NCBI GenBank assembly: GCA_963930055.1
Contig: CAWVKS010000008.1
Location: 676,127-740,126, forward strand
Direction: 5' to 3'
Length of the DNA stretch: 64,000 nucleotides
Origin: Pullichristensenella sp963930055
GTDB taxonomy: Bacteria > Bacillota > Clostridia > Christensenellales > Aristaeellaceae
Positions 54,558 to 63,301 of this stretch are shown here, piece by piece. The translations under genes and the position numbers were made by a program. The notes under the pieces are model-generated. The model was given only the letters and a program-made list of their open reading frames with translations, searched no databases and had not been told where the DNA came from. Within the stretch, counting starts at the first letter, position 1. Each line of letters begins with the position of its first letter.

Positions 54558-56687
54558 TTATTCCAGTTGAACCAGCTGCCGGTACAGCCCGTCCTGCGAA
54601 AACAGCGCATCGTGATTCCCGCGCTGTACGATCTGTCCGTGATCCATGACCACAATTTCATCGCAGGAGCGAATGGTGCTCAACCGATGGGCAACGGCGA
54701 TCAGCGTAATGTTGGCCGCCTGCAAATTGCGCACGATCTGCTGTTCGGTGCGGGCGTCCAGCGCGCTGGTGGCCTCATCCAACATCAATATGCGCGGTTT
54801 CCGCACCAGAGCGCGGGCGATTTCCAGCCGCTGGCGCTGCCCGCCGGACAAATTGCGCCCATCTTCGCTCAGCAATGTATCGTATCCATCCGGCCGCAGC
54901 AATATCTCTTCGTGGATGCAGGCCAGACGGCAAGCCTCTTCCACATCCTCCTGCGGGATGGAATCATCCCACAGGGTGATATTGTTGCGGATGGTGTCGG
55001 CAAACAGCACTACCTCCTGATCTACGACGGAAACATGGCCGGTAAAACTCCGATGCTCCAGTTGACCGACCGGGACGCCGTCAAACAGCACCTCGCCTTC
55101 TCCGGGCGTATACAATCCCGCAAGCAGGCTTGCAACCGTCGTTTTCCCCGAACCTGTGGGCCCGGTGAGGGCTACGCTCTGACCGGGAAGCAGCGACAGG
55201 TTGAAATGGCGGATAAAGGGCGGTTCCAGCGGCGCATAGCCAAAGCTGACGTCGCGCATCTCCACACGCCCTGTCCATGCGCAATTCCGCGTGGCGCCGG
55301 CAACGGGATCGGGTTTGGCGTCCATCACGTCCTGCACGCGCTCCAGCGCGACCTTTACCTGATGCATTTCGCCTCCCGTCTCCGACAGCGTACCGGCCGG
55401 GCCGCAGAAGCGGCTGTACACCCCCTGGAACGCCAGCAGCATACCCGCCGTCATCTGCCCGGCGATGATCAGCGCCGCGCCGCCAAAGAGCATCAGGAAG
55501 GGCATGGCATCCGTTATGATCCCATCTATGCGGTTCAGCCACAGAATACGCCGGCAATCCAACTGCGAATTGTGCAATAGCGCCTCCGTGTTGCCCCAAC
55601 GGGCGAATACATTTTTCTCCGAGCTGGCCACGCGGATGCTCTCGATCGCCTCCAGCATCATGGTCGTATTTTCCATATGTCCAGCCTCATCGCGGGCGAC
55701 TACGCGCATTGCGTTATCGTAAGCGCGGGCGCTTTTGCGCCGCGCAAACATTTGCAGCGCCAGGCCGGCGACGCCTGTCAATGCCAATATCGGGCTGTAG
55801 CGCACCATCAGCAGCAGGGAGGCCGCCAGCGTGAGTATGCTGCTGAGCATGGGTATGATACGTGTGAGCAGCTTCACACCCGTGTCTGCCAACATGTTCT
55901 GACGGCTGACCAGATCGCTGCCGCTGCGGCTTGCAAAAAAGCGCAACGGCAAGGACAGCGTATGCCGCAAAAAATCAGAAGTGGTTTCTCTGGTCATATG
56001 CATCAGCAGGTGGCTGACACAAAGGGTTTGCAACGCGCTTGCTGCCAGAGACAGCGCAAACGCCGCAGCGCAAACCCATAAAAACGGAATCAACCACGCG
56101 CCGGGATCGGCCAACACGTTGTCTACATAGCGCTGATCCAACAGGGGTTGTAAAAGCTGAAGCACCATGACCAGCAGAGCCTGAACCGCTACCAATGCCA
56201 GCATCGGCGCAATGCGCCGTACATAGGGAGTAAGCAGCCCCGCTTGACGCGGCTTGCCCTCCGCCGCAAAGCCTTCGCCGGGCTGCATGCGCAGGCAGAC
56301 GCCGGAGTAATCCGCTTCCAGCTGCGCCATGGGGATATGTACGCAGCCTCTCCCGGGGTCGTTGATCACAGCGTTCCCCTTTCGGTCCACGCCGCACAGC
56401 ACCACGAAGTGCCGGTACTGCCAGTAGAGGATGCAGGGCAATGCGGAGGAAAGCAGGTTCTTGGCCGGGCAGCGCACGCCAACAGCCTCCATGCCGTAAT
56501 AGCGCGCCGCCGCCAGGAGGTGCTTCGCCTTTGTGCCATCGCGGGAAACGCCGCAGGCAACGCGCACATCCTCCAGCGAAACATACTTCCTGTAATAAGC
56601 CAGTATCATGCACAGGCAGGCCGCGCCGCATTCGATGGCGTCCATCTGCATGACAAACGGCACCTTACAAAATCGCTCTTTCTTCAT
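54558..56687 (-). CDS. NHLM-type C39 peptidase/ABC exporter
   Basis: A 709-residue protein. The N-terminal C39 peptidase has Gln14, catalytic Cys20 (MQMDAIECGAACLCMILAYY), His93 (YWQYRHFVVLCGV) and Asp110 (AVINDPGRG). The membrane region spans about 165-440, and the ATPase shows LTGPTGSGKTTVASLLAG, LSGGQRQRLEIARALVRKP and ILMLDEATSALDARTEQQIV. It cuts leaders after a Gly-Gly/Gly-Ala type site while exporting the core, which fits the VAGAG site of the 51-residue precursor. All catalytic residues are present. Confidence 0.93.
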   Translation of the reverse strand: MKKERFCKVPFVMQMDAIECGAACLCMILAYYRKYVSLEDVRVACGVSRDGTKAKHLLAAARYYGMEAVGVRCPAKNLLSSALPCILYWQYRHFVVLCGVDRKGNAVINDPGRGCVHIPMAQLEADYSGVCLRMQPGEGFAAEGKPRQAGLLTPYVRRIAPMLALVAVQALLVMVLQLLQPLLDQRYVDNVLADPGAWLIPFLWVCAAAFALSLAASALQTLCVSHLLMHMTRETTSDFLRHTLSLPLRFFASRSGSDLVSRQNMLADTGVKLLTRIIPMLSSILTLAASLLLMVRYSPILALTGVAGLALQMFARRKSARAYDNAMRVVARDEAGHMENTTMMLEAIESIRVASSEKNVFARWGNTEALLHNSQLDCRRILWLNRIDGIITDAMPFLMLFGGAALIIAGQMTAGMLLAFQGVYSRFCGPAGTLSETGGEMHQVKVALERVQDVMDAKPDPVAGATRNCAWTGRVEMRDVSFGYAPLEPPFIRHFNLSLLPGQSVALTGPTGSGKTTVASLLAGLYTPGEGEVLFDGVPVGQLEHRSFTGHVSVVDQEVVLFADTIRNNITLWDDSIPQEDVEEACRLACIHEEILLRPDGYDTLLSEDGRNLSGGQRQRLEIARALVRKPRILMLDEATSALDARTEQQIVRNLQAANITLIAVAHRLSTIRSCDEIVVMDHGQIVQRGNHDALFSQDGLYRQLVQLE

Positions 56688-56702
56688 GCCGCTTCCTCCG
56701 CC

Positions 56703-57149
56703 CTACCAAAGCAGGCTTGCCGGCGTGGCGCGGCCGATCTCTACGCTTGCCTGGCGCACAGCGGCGTCATCCACAGTGGGCGGCAATGCCAACAGCACCA
56801 GGTAACCGCCATCCGTGACATCCAACGCCGCGGGCGCCAGCGGGTTGCCCACGAACGCGGCAATTTCCTGCGCATCCATCCATGGCCCGAGTTCTGTAAT
56901 GCGCCCTTCCTGACCCGCTGAACTCGCGGGCATCTCTGCGCGCAATAGACCGAACGTATCTGTATCCACAAACGCGCACCATTGCCCATCTCTTTCGACC
57001 GCGGACAACGACACCGTCTGTGGAAACACGCGCAAAAACAGGAAAGACAGCGTCAACGCGAGCAGTGCCGCCGTAAAGACAATACTCACTGCCGCCGAAG
57101 GCCAGCTGGCTCTGGAAATCGGCGTTTCCGAACGTTGAGACGTGATCAT
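56703..57149 (-). CDS. Short HlyD/NHLM-like membrane-anchored protein
   Basis: I chose ATG 57149 (AAGGTGG upstream) over the TTG at 57170, whose codon overlaps that ribosome site. The 148-residue protein has one membrane segment (SAAVSIVFTAALLALTLSFL) and an extracellular part with short beta segments (SLSAVERDGQWCAFVDTDTF, RAEMPASSAGQEGRITELGP). NHLM adaptor proteins start like this but usually have a long coiled coil, which is missing. It is first in the three-gene export operon, 15 bases before the C39 exporter gene. It may be a minimal adaptor; the assignment rests mainly on context. Confidence 0.6.
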   Translation of the reverse strand: MITSQRSETPISRASWPSAAVSIVFTAALLALTLSFLFLRVFPQTVSLSAVERDGQWCAFVDTDTFGLLRAEMPASSAGQEGRITELGPWMDAQEIAAFVGNPLAPAALDVTDGGYLVLLALPPTVDDAAVRQASVEIGRATPASLLW

Positions 57150-57232
57150 TGCGTTATACCACCTTGTCAATCGGTCATGGCCTTGCCAAAGCGCTCAACC
57201 GGGGTTTTCCATCGCCCAATGCAGGCTGAAAA

Positions 57233-58336
57233 CTACGCGGCCTTTTGTTCCTGCTCCCCCGCGGCGAGATAAGCATTGACGCGCGCACCGACATTTTCCT
57301 GCAAATTCCGATAAAAGAACTGATAGTCGTAAAGATGATACACGCCTTCGGAGAAAATATCCAATCCCGGAGGATAATCATCCGGCGATACGTCGGGAAC
57401 CTTCAGCGCGCCCCGCTCCGGGTCGATATAGGCCCCGGTCAGCTGCGGGATCTCCGTGACGATCTCCCCGCTGTAATCGGTGAAACACGCGCCCAGGTTT
57501 TCCTCTTTTCCGGCCGGCGTGCCGTCCGTTTCCCAATTGAGCGGGTTGATGGCCAGCGTGCGCGTGCCCGCGGGGATCATCAGCGAATCCGTCACATCCT
57601 CGGCCTCGCTGTTGAAGGCGATGATCACGCCGGTATCGTCCTCTCCCGCCGCAAAGCGCAGATGCGGGTATTCCTCAAGTTCCTCCTCGGTTATCCGCCA
57701 GCCAATCGCGTAGCATGCCACCAGCAGACTGTTGATCTCTTCGTCGTCAAAAAAGTCCTTGAGCAGACGGATACACATGTCCGCCCCTTGCGAAAACCCG
57801 GCCAAAACAATGGGACGGCTATCGTTATAATTCTCCAAATAGTACGAAAACGCGGCCCGCACATCCTCATAGGCCAACGCGAGATACGCCTCGCGTTCTT
57901 CCTCCGGCAGAGCATAGACATTCAGACCGCCCTGCCGGTAATAAGGGGCGAAGAAGCGGCCGCTTTCATCATAGATCCCCTTTTCCATATTGGTAGCGCC
58001 CAAAAAGCTGGCCTTCGTCTCCTCATCCTCCATATCCATGTTGAAAACGCCTTCCCCGCCTCCGTAAACGGTGGGACAGACGAAGAAGATGTCCACGGGC
58101 TTATCCGTATTTTCTTCAATATAAGCCCAGTTTTCCACCTGCGCGTAGTCGGGCGTTCCCGCAGTCTCTCCTTGCGCGGCCAAAGGGACAAGTATCGTCA
58201 AAATCAGCAGCAGTCCGGCGAGTTTTCGCGAGGCCCCAATAATATGCGCGAGCCCAGAGTTGAAAATGCGACGCCATGATTGCGCATCGCGTGCATGTAA
58301 CCCCCTTATGTGCGATTGAAAAAAAGCTCTTTGCAT
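57233..58336 (-). CDS. DUF3089-type alpha/beta-hydrolase (lipase-like), secreted
   Basis: I chose ATG 58336 (MQRAFFQSHIRGLHARDAQS; GGGGGTG upstream), although the hydrophobic segment LAGLLLILTILVPLAAQGET lies about 40 residues in, so a later start is possible. The protein of about 367 residues has VDIFFVCPTVYGGGEGVFNM (family start motif) and the nucleophile elbow LAGFSQGADM with Ser in GFSQG. DUF3089 proteins are predicted esterases or lipases. It is transcribed like the bacteriocin export genes but 80 bases upstream of them; a link is not shown. Confidence 0.82.
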   Translation of the reverse strand: MQRAFFQSHIRGLHARDAQSWRRIFNSGLAHIIGASRKLAGLLLILTILVPLAAQGETAGTPDYAQVENWAYIEENTDKPVDIFFVCPTVYGGGEGVFNMDMEDEETKASFLGATNMEKGIYDESGRFFAPYYRQGGLNVYALPEEEREAYLALAYEDVRAAFSYYLENYNDSRPIVLAGFSQGADMCIRLLKDFFDDEEINSLLVACYAIGWRITEEELEEYPHLRFAAGEDDTGVIIAFNSEAEDVTDSLMIPAGTRTLAINPLNWETDGTPAGKEENLGACFTDYSGEIVTEIPQLTGAYIDPERGALKVPDVSPDDYPPGLDIFSEGVYHLYDYQFFYRNLQENVGARVNAYLAAGEQEQKAA

Positions 58337-58519
58337 TGAAAACACCCCCAGCTTTATTCATTCGTATTTTAGCACACATCCGCGTTACATTCCAGTAGGC
58401 TGCAAAGATTACACATAAAAAAAGAATTGCAAGCCTCAACAATTCCACCGGCAGCTTATTGATCTTATCACGCGCAACTCCCTCCAAGTCTTCGAATACT
58501 TTGGGCTCAAAAAATAAAG

Positions 58520-58624
58520 TGCCATGCGACGCCGGAAATGACGCTGAAAGTTTACGCCAAACAGGAAGAAAGCAGGATACCGAATGCCATTGAAAAGGTA
58601 TCCGATTTTCTGGCTGCGCAGTAG
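58520..58624 (+). pseudogene. Tyrosine integrase C-terminal tail
   Basis: A frame ending at 58624 reads CHATPEMTLKVYAKQEESRI and on to NAIEKVSDFLAAQ, matching the last 35 residues of tyrosine recombinases (HxTxxMTLxxYA with the catalytic Tyr). Everything upstream is missing or out of frame. With tRNA genes 170 bases away it marks an old integration event. The rest of 58346-58760 holds no feature I can support. Confidence 0.65.
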
Positions 58625-58759
58625 CAGTTTCGACAAGCGTTTGGACGTAAATCGAAAGGAATTGTTAAACGACCTTGTTTAGCAAAGTTTTCGCTCTTAA
58701 CACAAGACGGGAAATCAACGCAATCTTTACCTGAAAATGGTCATTTTTGGTGCAATACA

Positions 58760-58793
58760 CATAAGAAAACGGATTGCATTTTATGCAATCCGT
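58760..58793 (-). terminator. Terminator of the tRNA operon
   Basis: On the minus strand AACGGATTGCAT pairs with ATGCAATCCGTT across AAA, followed by TTCTT. The stem begins at the 3' end of the tRNA-Leu gene. Confidence 0.75.
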
Positions 58794-58881
58794 TGGTGCG
58801 GGAAACAGGACTTGAACCTGCATGAGCGTATTGCTCACTAGAACCTGAATCTAGCGCGTCTGCCAATTCCGCCATTCCCGC
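58794..58881 (-). tRNA. tRNA-Leu(CAG)
   Basis: An 88-nt class II tRNA. Acceptor GCGGGAA pairs with TTCCCGC, CCA is encoded, the long variable arm is TGAGCAATACGCTCA, and the anticodon CAG sits in loop TTCAGGT. Third in a cluster Thr-Tyr-Leu. Confidence 0.96.
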
Positions 58882-58885
58882 TTGT

Positions 58886-58970
<85 letters not shown>

Positions 58971-59001
58971 ATTTTGTTCCGGGCGGCCCGGCCAGCAAAA
59001 A

Positions 59002-59076
59002 TGGAGCTGGCGATGGGACTCGAACCCGCAACCTGCTGATTACAAATCAGCTGCTCTGCCAATGAGCTACGCCAGC
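59002..59076 (-). tRNA. tRNA-Thr(TGT)
   Basis: A 75-nt tRNA. Acceptor GCTGGCG pairs with CGCCAGC, CCA is encoded, and the anticodon is TGT (CTGATTTGTAATCAG). First in the cluster. Confidence 0.97.
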
Positions 59077-59203
59077 GTGTCATCACGCCCGGGCTTTTAT
59101 CGGCAACAGAGAATATTATACACGTTTTTCTGCCATTTGTCAAGCCCTTTTTGCCGGCATCGAATGTAAAAAAGAGCGGAAAGCCTTTACGGCCTGGCGC
59201 GCC

Positions 59204-60484
59204 TCATCCCTCGCCGGGCACGGGCAATTCGAGGATAGCGTAGTAGCGGCTGCCGGTGCGCTCGGTGCGCAGCGCGCCGCCCATCAATTCGGCCTGCCGC
59301 GCGGCGGAACGGCAGCCGATGTTGGTGCCTTCGCGCCGCTCCGCGTCCTCGCGCACGCTGTTGTCGAAGTGGACGAAGGCGCGCGAATCGTTGACCACCA
59401 CATAGGTGAGCACATCGCGCGCGGGGTCGGCGTAGCGCAGTATGTTGGAGGTCATGTTGTCGAAGATGCGCGTCAGCCCCGGCAGATACACGCGCAGCCG
59501 CAGCCCCTGCGGCACGGTCTGGCTGTCCACGGTAAAGCCCCGCAGGCGCAAAAACTCCGCCTGATCGTTGAGCAGCCGCGCGAGCACCTGCGAACCGTCC
59601 ACATCCTCCAAGAGCGGCTCCGTCCCCTTTTCCCCGGAGAAGACGAGGAAATAGGAAAACAGCTCCTCGATGCGCTCGCGCAGTTCGCCCGTGGCCTTGG
59701 CGGCCCTTTCCACGCAGGCGCGCATGCCCTTGGCATCGCCCCGGTAGCGCTCGCTCAGCGCCAGTTCCAGATAGCTGGACTGCTTGGTCAGCGGCGTGCG
59801 CAGATCGTGCGACAGCGCGCCGATGAGTTCCTGGTTGGCGCGCACGGCCTCGCTTTCGCGCTCCATGCGCGCGGCGATGGCCTGGCGCATCTGGTCGAAG
59901 CTCTGGGCGAGTTCCGCCAGTTCCGTCTTGCCCTTGAGTTTCACCTCGTGGGAGAGATCGCCGCCGGCGATGAGCGCCATGTCCCCGGAAAGGTGCTTGA
60001 TGTCCGAGGAGATGCGCCGCGCGTAGGGCGCGATGATGAGCAGCGCCGCCGCCAGCGCCAGCACCGCGGCCACGAGCGTGATCTGCTGGTCATAGGCGTT
60101 GGAGGTGACGTATGGCACCACGGAGACGGCGCGGTCGGCAAACTGGATGACGTAATCGCCGTCGCTCGGCGTGCGCTGATCATAGAAAAAGCCGATGCCG
60201 ATGTTGTCGCTGAGCCAGACGCTGATCTGCATGTAGTCCGATGAGCTGATGTCGTTGTCGGTGACGTAGTTTTGCAGATCGTGCAGCATCTTCTGCTTGT
60301 ATTCCTCGCTGAAGAGCCGCTCGTAAATGATGGAATTTTGTGCCCAAGATCCCAGCTGGGTGACGCCGATGTAAACGATCACGCCCAGCACCAGCGCCGC
60401 CAGCATATTGAGCAGCAGCCGCAGGCCGATGCGCGAATGGCGCAGGGCGATCTTCGGCGTTTTTTCGCTCTTGCCGCTATTCAA
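59204..60484 (-). CDS. Two-component sensor histidine kinase
   Basis: A 426-residue membrane kinase. Membrane segments lie near residues 25-45 and 145-165, flanking an extracellular sensor of about 100 residues. A HAMP linker (ISSDIKHLSGDMALIAGGDL) follows, then the phosphorylated His in LIGALSHDLRTPLTKQSSYL, and the N-box IFDNMTSNILRYADPARDVL. The glycine boxes at the end are modest (GTNIGCRSAARQAELMGG). It starts with TTG at 60484 inside the last codons of the response regulator (8-base overlap), which ensures joint translation. Confidence 0.93.
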   Translation of the reverse strand: MNSGKSEKTPKIALRHSRIGLRLLLNMLAALVLGVIVYIGVTQLGSWAQNSIIYERLFSEEYKQKMLHDLQNYVTDNDISSSDYMQISVWLSDNIGIGFFYDQRTPSDGDYVIQFADRAVSVVPYVTSNAYDQQITLVAAVLALAAALLIIAPYARRISSDIKHLSGDMALIAGGDLSHEVKLKGKTELAELAQSFDQMRQAIAARMERESEAVRANQELIGALSHDLRTPLTKQSSYLELALSERYRGDAKGMRACVERAAKATGELRERIEELFSYFLVFSGEKGTEPLLEDVDGSQVLARLLNDQAEFLRLRGFTVDSQTVPQGLRLRVYLPGLTRIFDNMTSNILRYADPARDVLTYVVVNDSRAFVHFDNSVREDAERREGTNIGCRSAARQAELMGGALRTERTGSRYYAILELPVPGEG

Positions 60485-61173
60485 CGCGATACCCCTTTCC
60501 CCAGACGGTCTTGACGATGCGCGGGTTTTGCGGATCGTCCTCGATCTTGGCGCGCAATTTACGGATATGCACCATCACGGTGTGCGCTGACGGAAAAGTA
60601 CGGCTCGCCCCAGACGCTTTCATAGAGGTTTTCCGCGGAAAAGATCTTGCCGCGGTGCTCCATCATCAGGCGCAAAAGGCGGTATTCCAGTTCCGTCAGC
60701 GAAAGCTCCCGCCCATCCTTCCAGACGTCGTTGAAGCGCTTGTCCACGCGCAGGCCGTGCGCGACGATGCAGCCTGTGTCCACGGTTTCCTCCTTGCCGC
60801 CGTAGACGTGGTAGCGCCGCAGGAGCGCCTTGACGCGCGAGAGCAGTTCGGCGTTGGAAAAGGGCTTGGACAGGTAATCGTCGCCGCCGGCGGAGAAGCC
60901 GAGCGTGAGGTCGGTGTCCATGCCCCGGGCGGTGAGGAAGAGTATGGGCACGTTGGAGGTCTCGCGGATGCGGGCGCAGGTCTTGTAGCCGGAAAGGCCG
61001 GGCATCATCACGTCGAGTATGATGAGGTCGACGCCCGCGCCCTGCCCGAGAAGGTCAAGGGCGGCCTCGCCGCTTTCGGCCTGCAAAACGGCGTAGCCCT
61101 CGCCGGCGAGCAAAAGTTCCAGCAGTTCGCGGATCTCCGCGTCGTCGTCCACAAGGAGGATGGTGGCGCGCAT
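60477..61173 (-). pseudogene. OmpR-type response regulator, frameshift near the C-terminus
   Basis: ATG at 61173 (AAAGGAAG upstream). The receiver domain has ILLVDDDAEIRELLELLLAG, phospho-Asp in LIILDVMMPGLSGY and PFSNAELLSRVKALLRR. The winged helix begins LSLTELEYRLLRLMMEHRGK. The frame then ends early (YFSVSAHRDGAYP). Removing one base from the four-A run at 60594-60597 restores SAHTVMVHIRKLRAKIEDDP...TVWGKGYRVE, ending at 60477 with the kinase overlap. So the gene is complete but for one indel, probably a sequencing error. Confidence 0.88.
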
Positions 61174-61252
61174 GGTGCTTCCTTTCTCATTATCGCGGGT
61201 CGTTCTGAAATTTGGCCGCAAGGTTTTCTGAAAAATTCTTAAAGGCGGGGCG

Positions 61253-61584
61253 TCAGTGGGTGTACTCGAATACCTCTGCGCCTCGGGGAGTTCCTGTTTG
61301 ACCAGTTCCAGCATCTTGCGGAAGAAGGGGCAGGGGTAACCGATGGGCGTGCCCTTGCCGATGCAGGAGGCGAAGGCGATGGCGTCCGCGCCGCGCTCGA
61401 CGAGCAGGCGGGCGCGCAGCGGGGCGCGCTTGCCGGGGCAGCCGCCGCAGCTTGTGAAGCCGACCAGCTCGATGGGTTCGGAGATGTTCTGGAAAGCGCC
61501 TTCGTGGGCGGCGAGCAGGCGGAAGTCCGTGGTGCCGGGGCAGTAGTCCTCGGTCTGCATGCAGCGGATGATGCCGAGTTTCAT
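61253..61584 (-). pseudogene. CGGC-domain protein, frameshift at the end
   Basis: The protein MKLGIIRCMQTEDYCPGTTD continues VGFTSCGGCPGKRAPLRARL and CIGKGTPIGYPCPFFRKM, a small cysteine-rich family thought to bind metal. Near 61280 the frame slips: with one base changed, it would end EVFEYTH and stop at 61253. As given, it runs on without stop into the response regulator gene, producing an apparent fusion that I do not believe. About 110 residues is the usual length. Confidence 0.8.
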
Positions 61585-61665
61585 GGGGTTCGCCTCGCTT
61601 TCGTGGGGATGGTTTTATTATAGCACGGAAGGGGGCGGTTGTCAGCAGGGGCGTGGGTGAGTGGA

Positions 61666-61750
61666 GCGACGCTGCCTTGCCTGCGGCAAGGGGGGCGCTG
61701 CGGCGGGCGGGGGCGACGCTGTTTTGCCCCTGCGGGGCAAAGGCGCTGCG
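61666..61750. repeat. Tandem hairpin repeat with changed stems
   Basis: Two units 47 bases apart share the frame GCGACGCTG-stem-TGC-stem-GGCGCTGCG. Unit 1 has CCTTGCC/GGCAAGG and unit 2 has TTTGCCCC/GGGGCAAA. The flanks and the TGC loop are the same but the stems differ in paired fashion. The whole of 61585-61967 has no gene that I can support. Confidence 0.65.
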
Positions 61751-61878
61751 TTGTGGGGCGCGCGCCCGGATTTTGGGTCAAGAGTAGTTTTTGGGAAAAG
61801 AAGCCCCGCGCGCCTATCGGGGTCTGGCGGGCGCGCGGGGGACGGGGGAACGGGGAACGGGGGAACGGAGGGTGACGC

Positions 61879-61940
61879 CTGGGCGCTGCCCAGACCCGCC
61901 GGGCGGCTGCCCGGACCCGCTCAAGGGATCAATCCCTTGA
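61879..61940. repeat. Three consecutive hairpins separated by ACCCGC
   Basis: CTGGGC-gct-GCCCAG, then ACCCGC, CGGGC-ggct-GCCCG, then GACCCGC, TCAAGGGA-tcaa-TCCCTTGA. It lies downstream of the pyr operon, and the last hairpin may end its transcript. The repeated ACCCGC spacer suggests a repetitive extragenic palindrome family. Confidence 0.6.
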
Positions 61941-61967
61941 GAATCCCTTTTTGGGGTGGCGTTGGGG

Positions 61968-62385
61968 CTATTTGGCCTGGCCCTCGCAGTAGAGGCAGCG
62001 GTAGACGCGCTTTTCGCGGTCGGTAAGCTTGAACACCTGCGGCAATTCCTGTTCCGTGGTGGTGATGCAGCGGGGGTTTTTACACTTGATGATATTGGTG
62101 ATCGTCTCCGGCAGTTCCGGATGGCGCTTTTCAGTCAGCACGCCATCGACGATGACGTTGATGGTGATATCCGGGTCGATATACCCCAGCGCGTCCAGAT
62201 CCACGTCCAGCGCCCGGTCGATCTTGATGATATCCTTCTTGCCCATCAATTCGCTGGGCGCGTTTTTTGATGATGGCCACGGAGCAATCCAGCGCTTCGA
62301 GGTTGAGCAGCTTGTAGATCTCCATCGCCTTGCCAGCGCGTATATGGTCGATGACAATGCCGTTGCGGATCGCGTCTATGTTCAT
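61968..62385 (-). pseudogene. pyrI: Aspartate carbamoyltransferase regulatory chain, one-base frameshift
   Basis: ATG 62385 starts MNIDAIRNGIVIDHIRAGKA followed by MEIYKLLNLEALDCSVAIIK. A run of six T (62263-62268; six A in the message) should be five: then IIKNAPSELMGKKDIIK joins the rest, which ends with the zinc site CKNPRC...CLYC (four Cys) and stops at 61968. PyrI is the nucleotide-sensing partner of PyrB. The ATG overlaps the pyrB stop. The indel in a homopolymer suggests an error. Confidence 0.88.
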
Positions 62386-63301
62386 ACTTCCACCCCCAGC
62401 AGTTTCAGGATCAGCGCCATGCGCATGTACTTGCCGTTGAGCGCCTGTTTGAAGTAGCAGGCGCGCGGGTCGTCGTCGATGGCCACGGAGATTTCGTTCA
62501 CCCTCGGCAGCGGGTGGAGGATGGAAAGGCTCTCCTTGGCGGTCTTGAGCTTTTCCCGGGGTGAGTATGTAGCTGTCCTTGAGGCGCACGTACTCGTCCT
62601 CGTTGAAGAAGCGCTCCCTCTGCACGCGCGTCATGTACAAAACGTCCAGTTCGGGCATGACGCTCTCCAGATCGGTGGTCTGCGTATAGGGGATGCCCTT
62701 CTTCTGCAGTATGTCCTTTTTAACGTAGCTGGGCAGCTTGAGCTCCTCCGGGGAGATGAGCACGAAGCGCACGTTCTCATAGCGGGCCATGGCCTCGATC
62801 AGCGAATGCACGGTGCGGCCGAACTTGAGGTCGCCGCACAGGCCGATGGTCAGGTCCGTGAAGCGTCCCTTTTCGCGCCAGATGGTCAAAAGGTCGGCCA
62901 GCGTCTGTGTGGGGTGGTTGTGGCCGCCGTCGCCGGCGTTGATCACCGGCACGTCCGCCTTCATCGAGGCCACCAGCGGTGCGCCCTCCTTGGGGTGGCG
63001 CATGGCGATGATGTCCGCGTAGCAGGAGACGACTTTCACGGTGTCGGAAACGCTCTCGCCCTTGGATGCCGAGGACGAGGCCGCCTCGGAGAAGCCCAAT
63101 ACCTGGCCGCCCAGTTCGTACATGGCCGCCTCAAAGCTGAGGCGCGTGCCGCGTGGAAGGCTCGAAAAACAGCGTCGCCAGCTTCTTGCCGTGGCAGGCC
63201 TCGGCGTATTTTTGCGGGTCGGCGATGATGTCTTCCGCCGTGGCGATAAGATCGGCGATCTCCTCCGCCGAGAGTTCCAGTATGCTGATCAGGCTCCTCA
63301 T
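62382..63301 (-). pseudogene. pyrB: Aspartate carbamoyltransferase catalytic chain, two one-base frameshifts
   Basis: ATG 63301, reading MRSLISILELSAEEIADLIA. The carbamoyl-phosphate motif FFEPSTRTRLSFE is broken by one extra base near 63149. The long middle frame holds NAGDGGHNHPTQTLADLLTI, LKFGRTVHSLIEAM and VLYMTRVQRERFF. A second extra base near 62558 breaks YILTPEKLKTAKESLSILHP; the rest, LPRVNEISVAIDDDPRACYF, is present in another frame to 62382. All catalytic parts exist, so the functional gene is likely intact in the organism. It catalyses the first committed step of pyrimidine synthesis. Confidence 0.88.

Noticed and set aside
60559..61584. An apparent 341-residue fusion of a CGGC domain with a response regulator
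   Set aside because: The linker is translated non-coding sequence. One-base shifts restore a normal CGGC end (EVFEYTH) and a normal regulator end, and the regulator has its own ribosome site and ATG.
62131..63123. A single frame covering pyrB and the start of pyrI
   Set aside because: It arises from an extra base in pyrB; the overlap ATGA between a restored pyrB and pyrI is normal.
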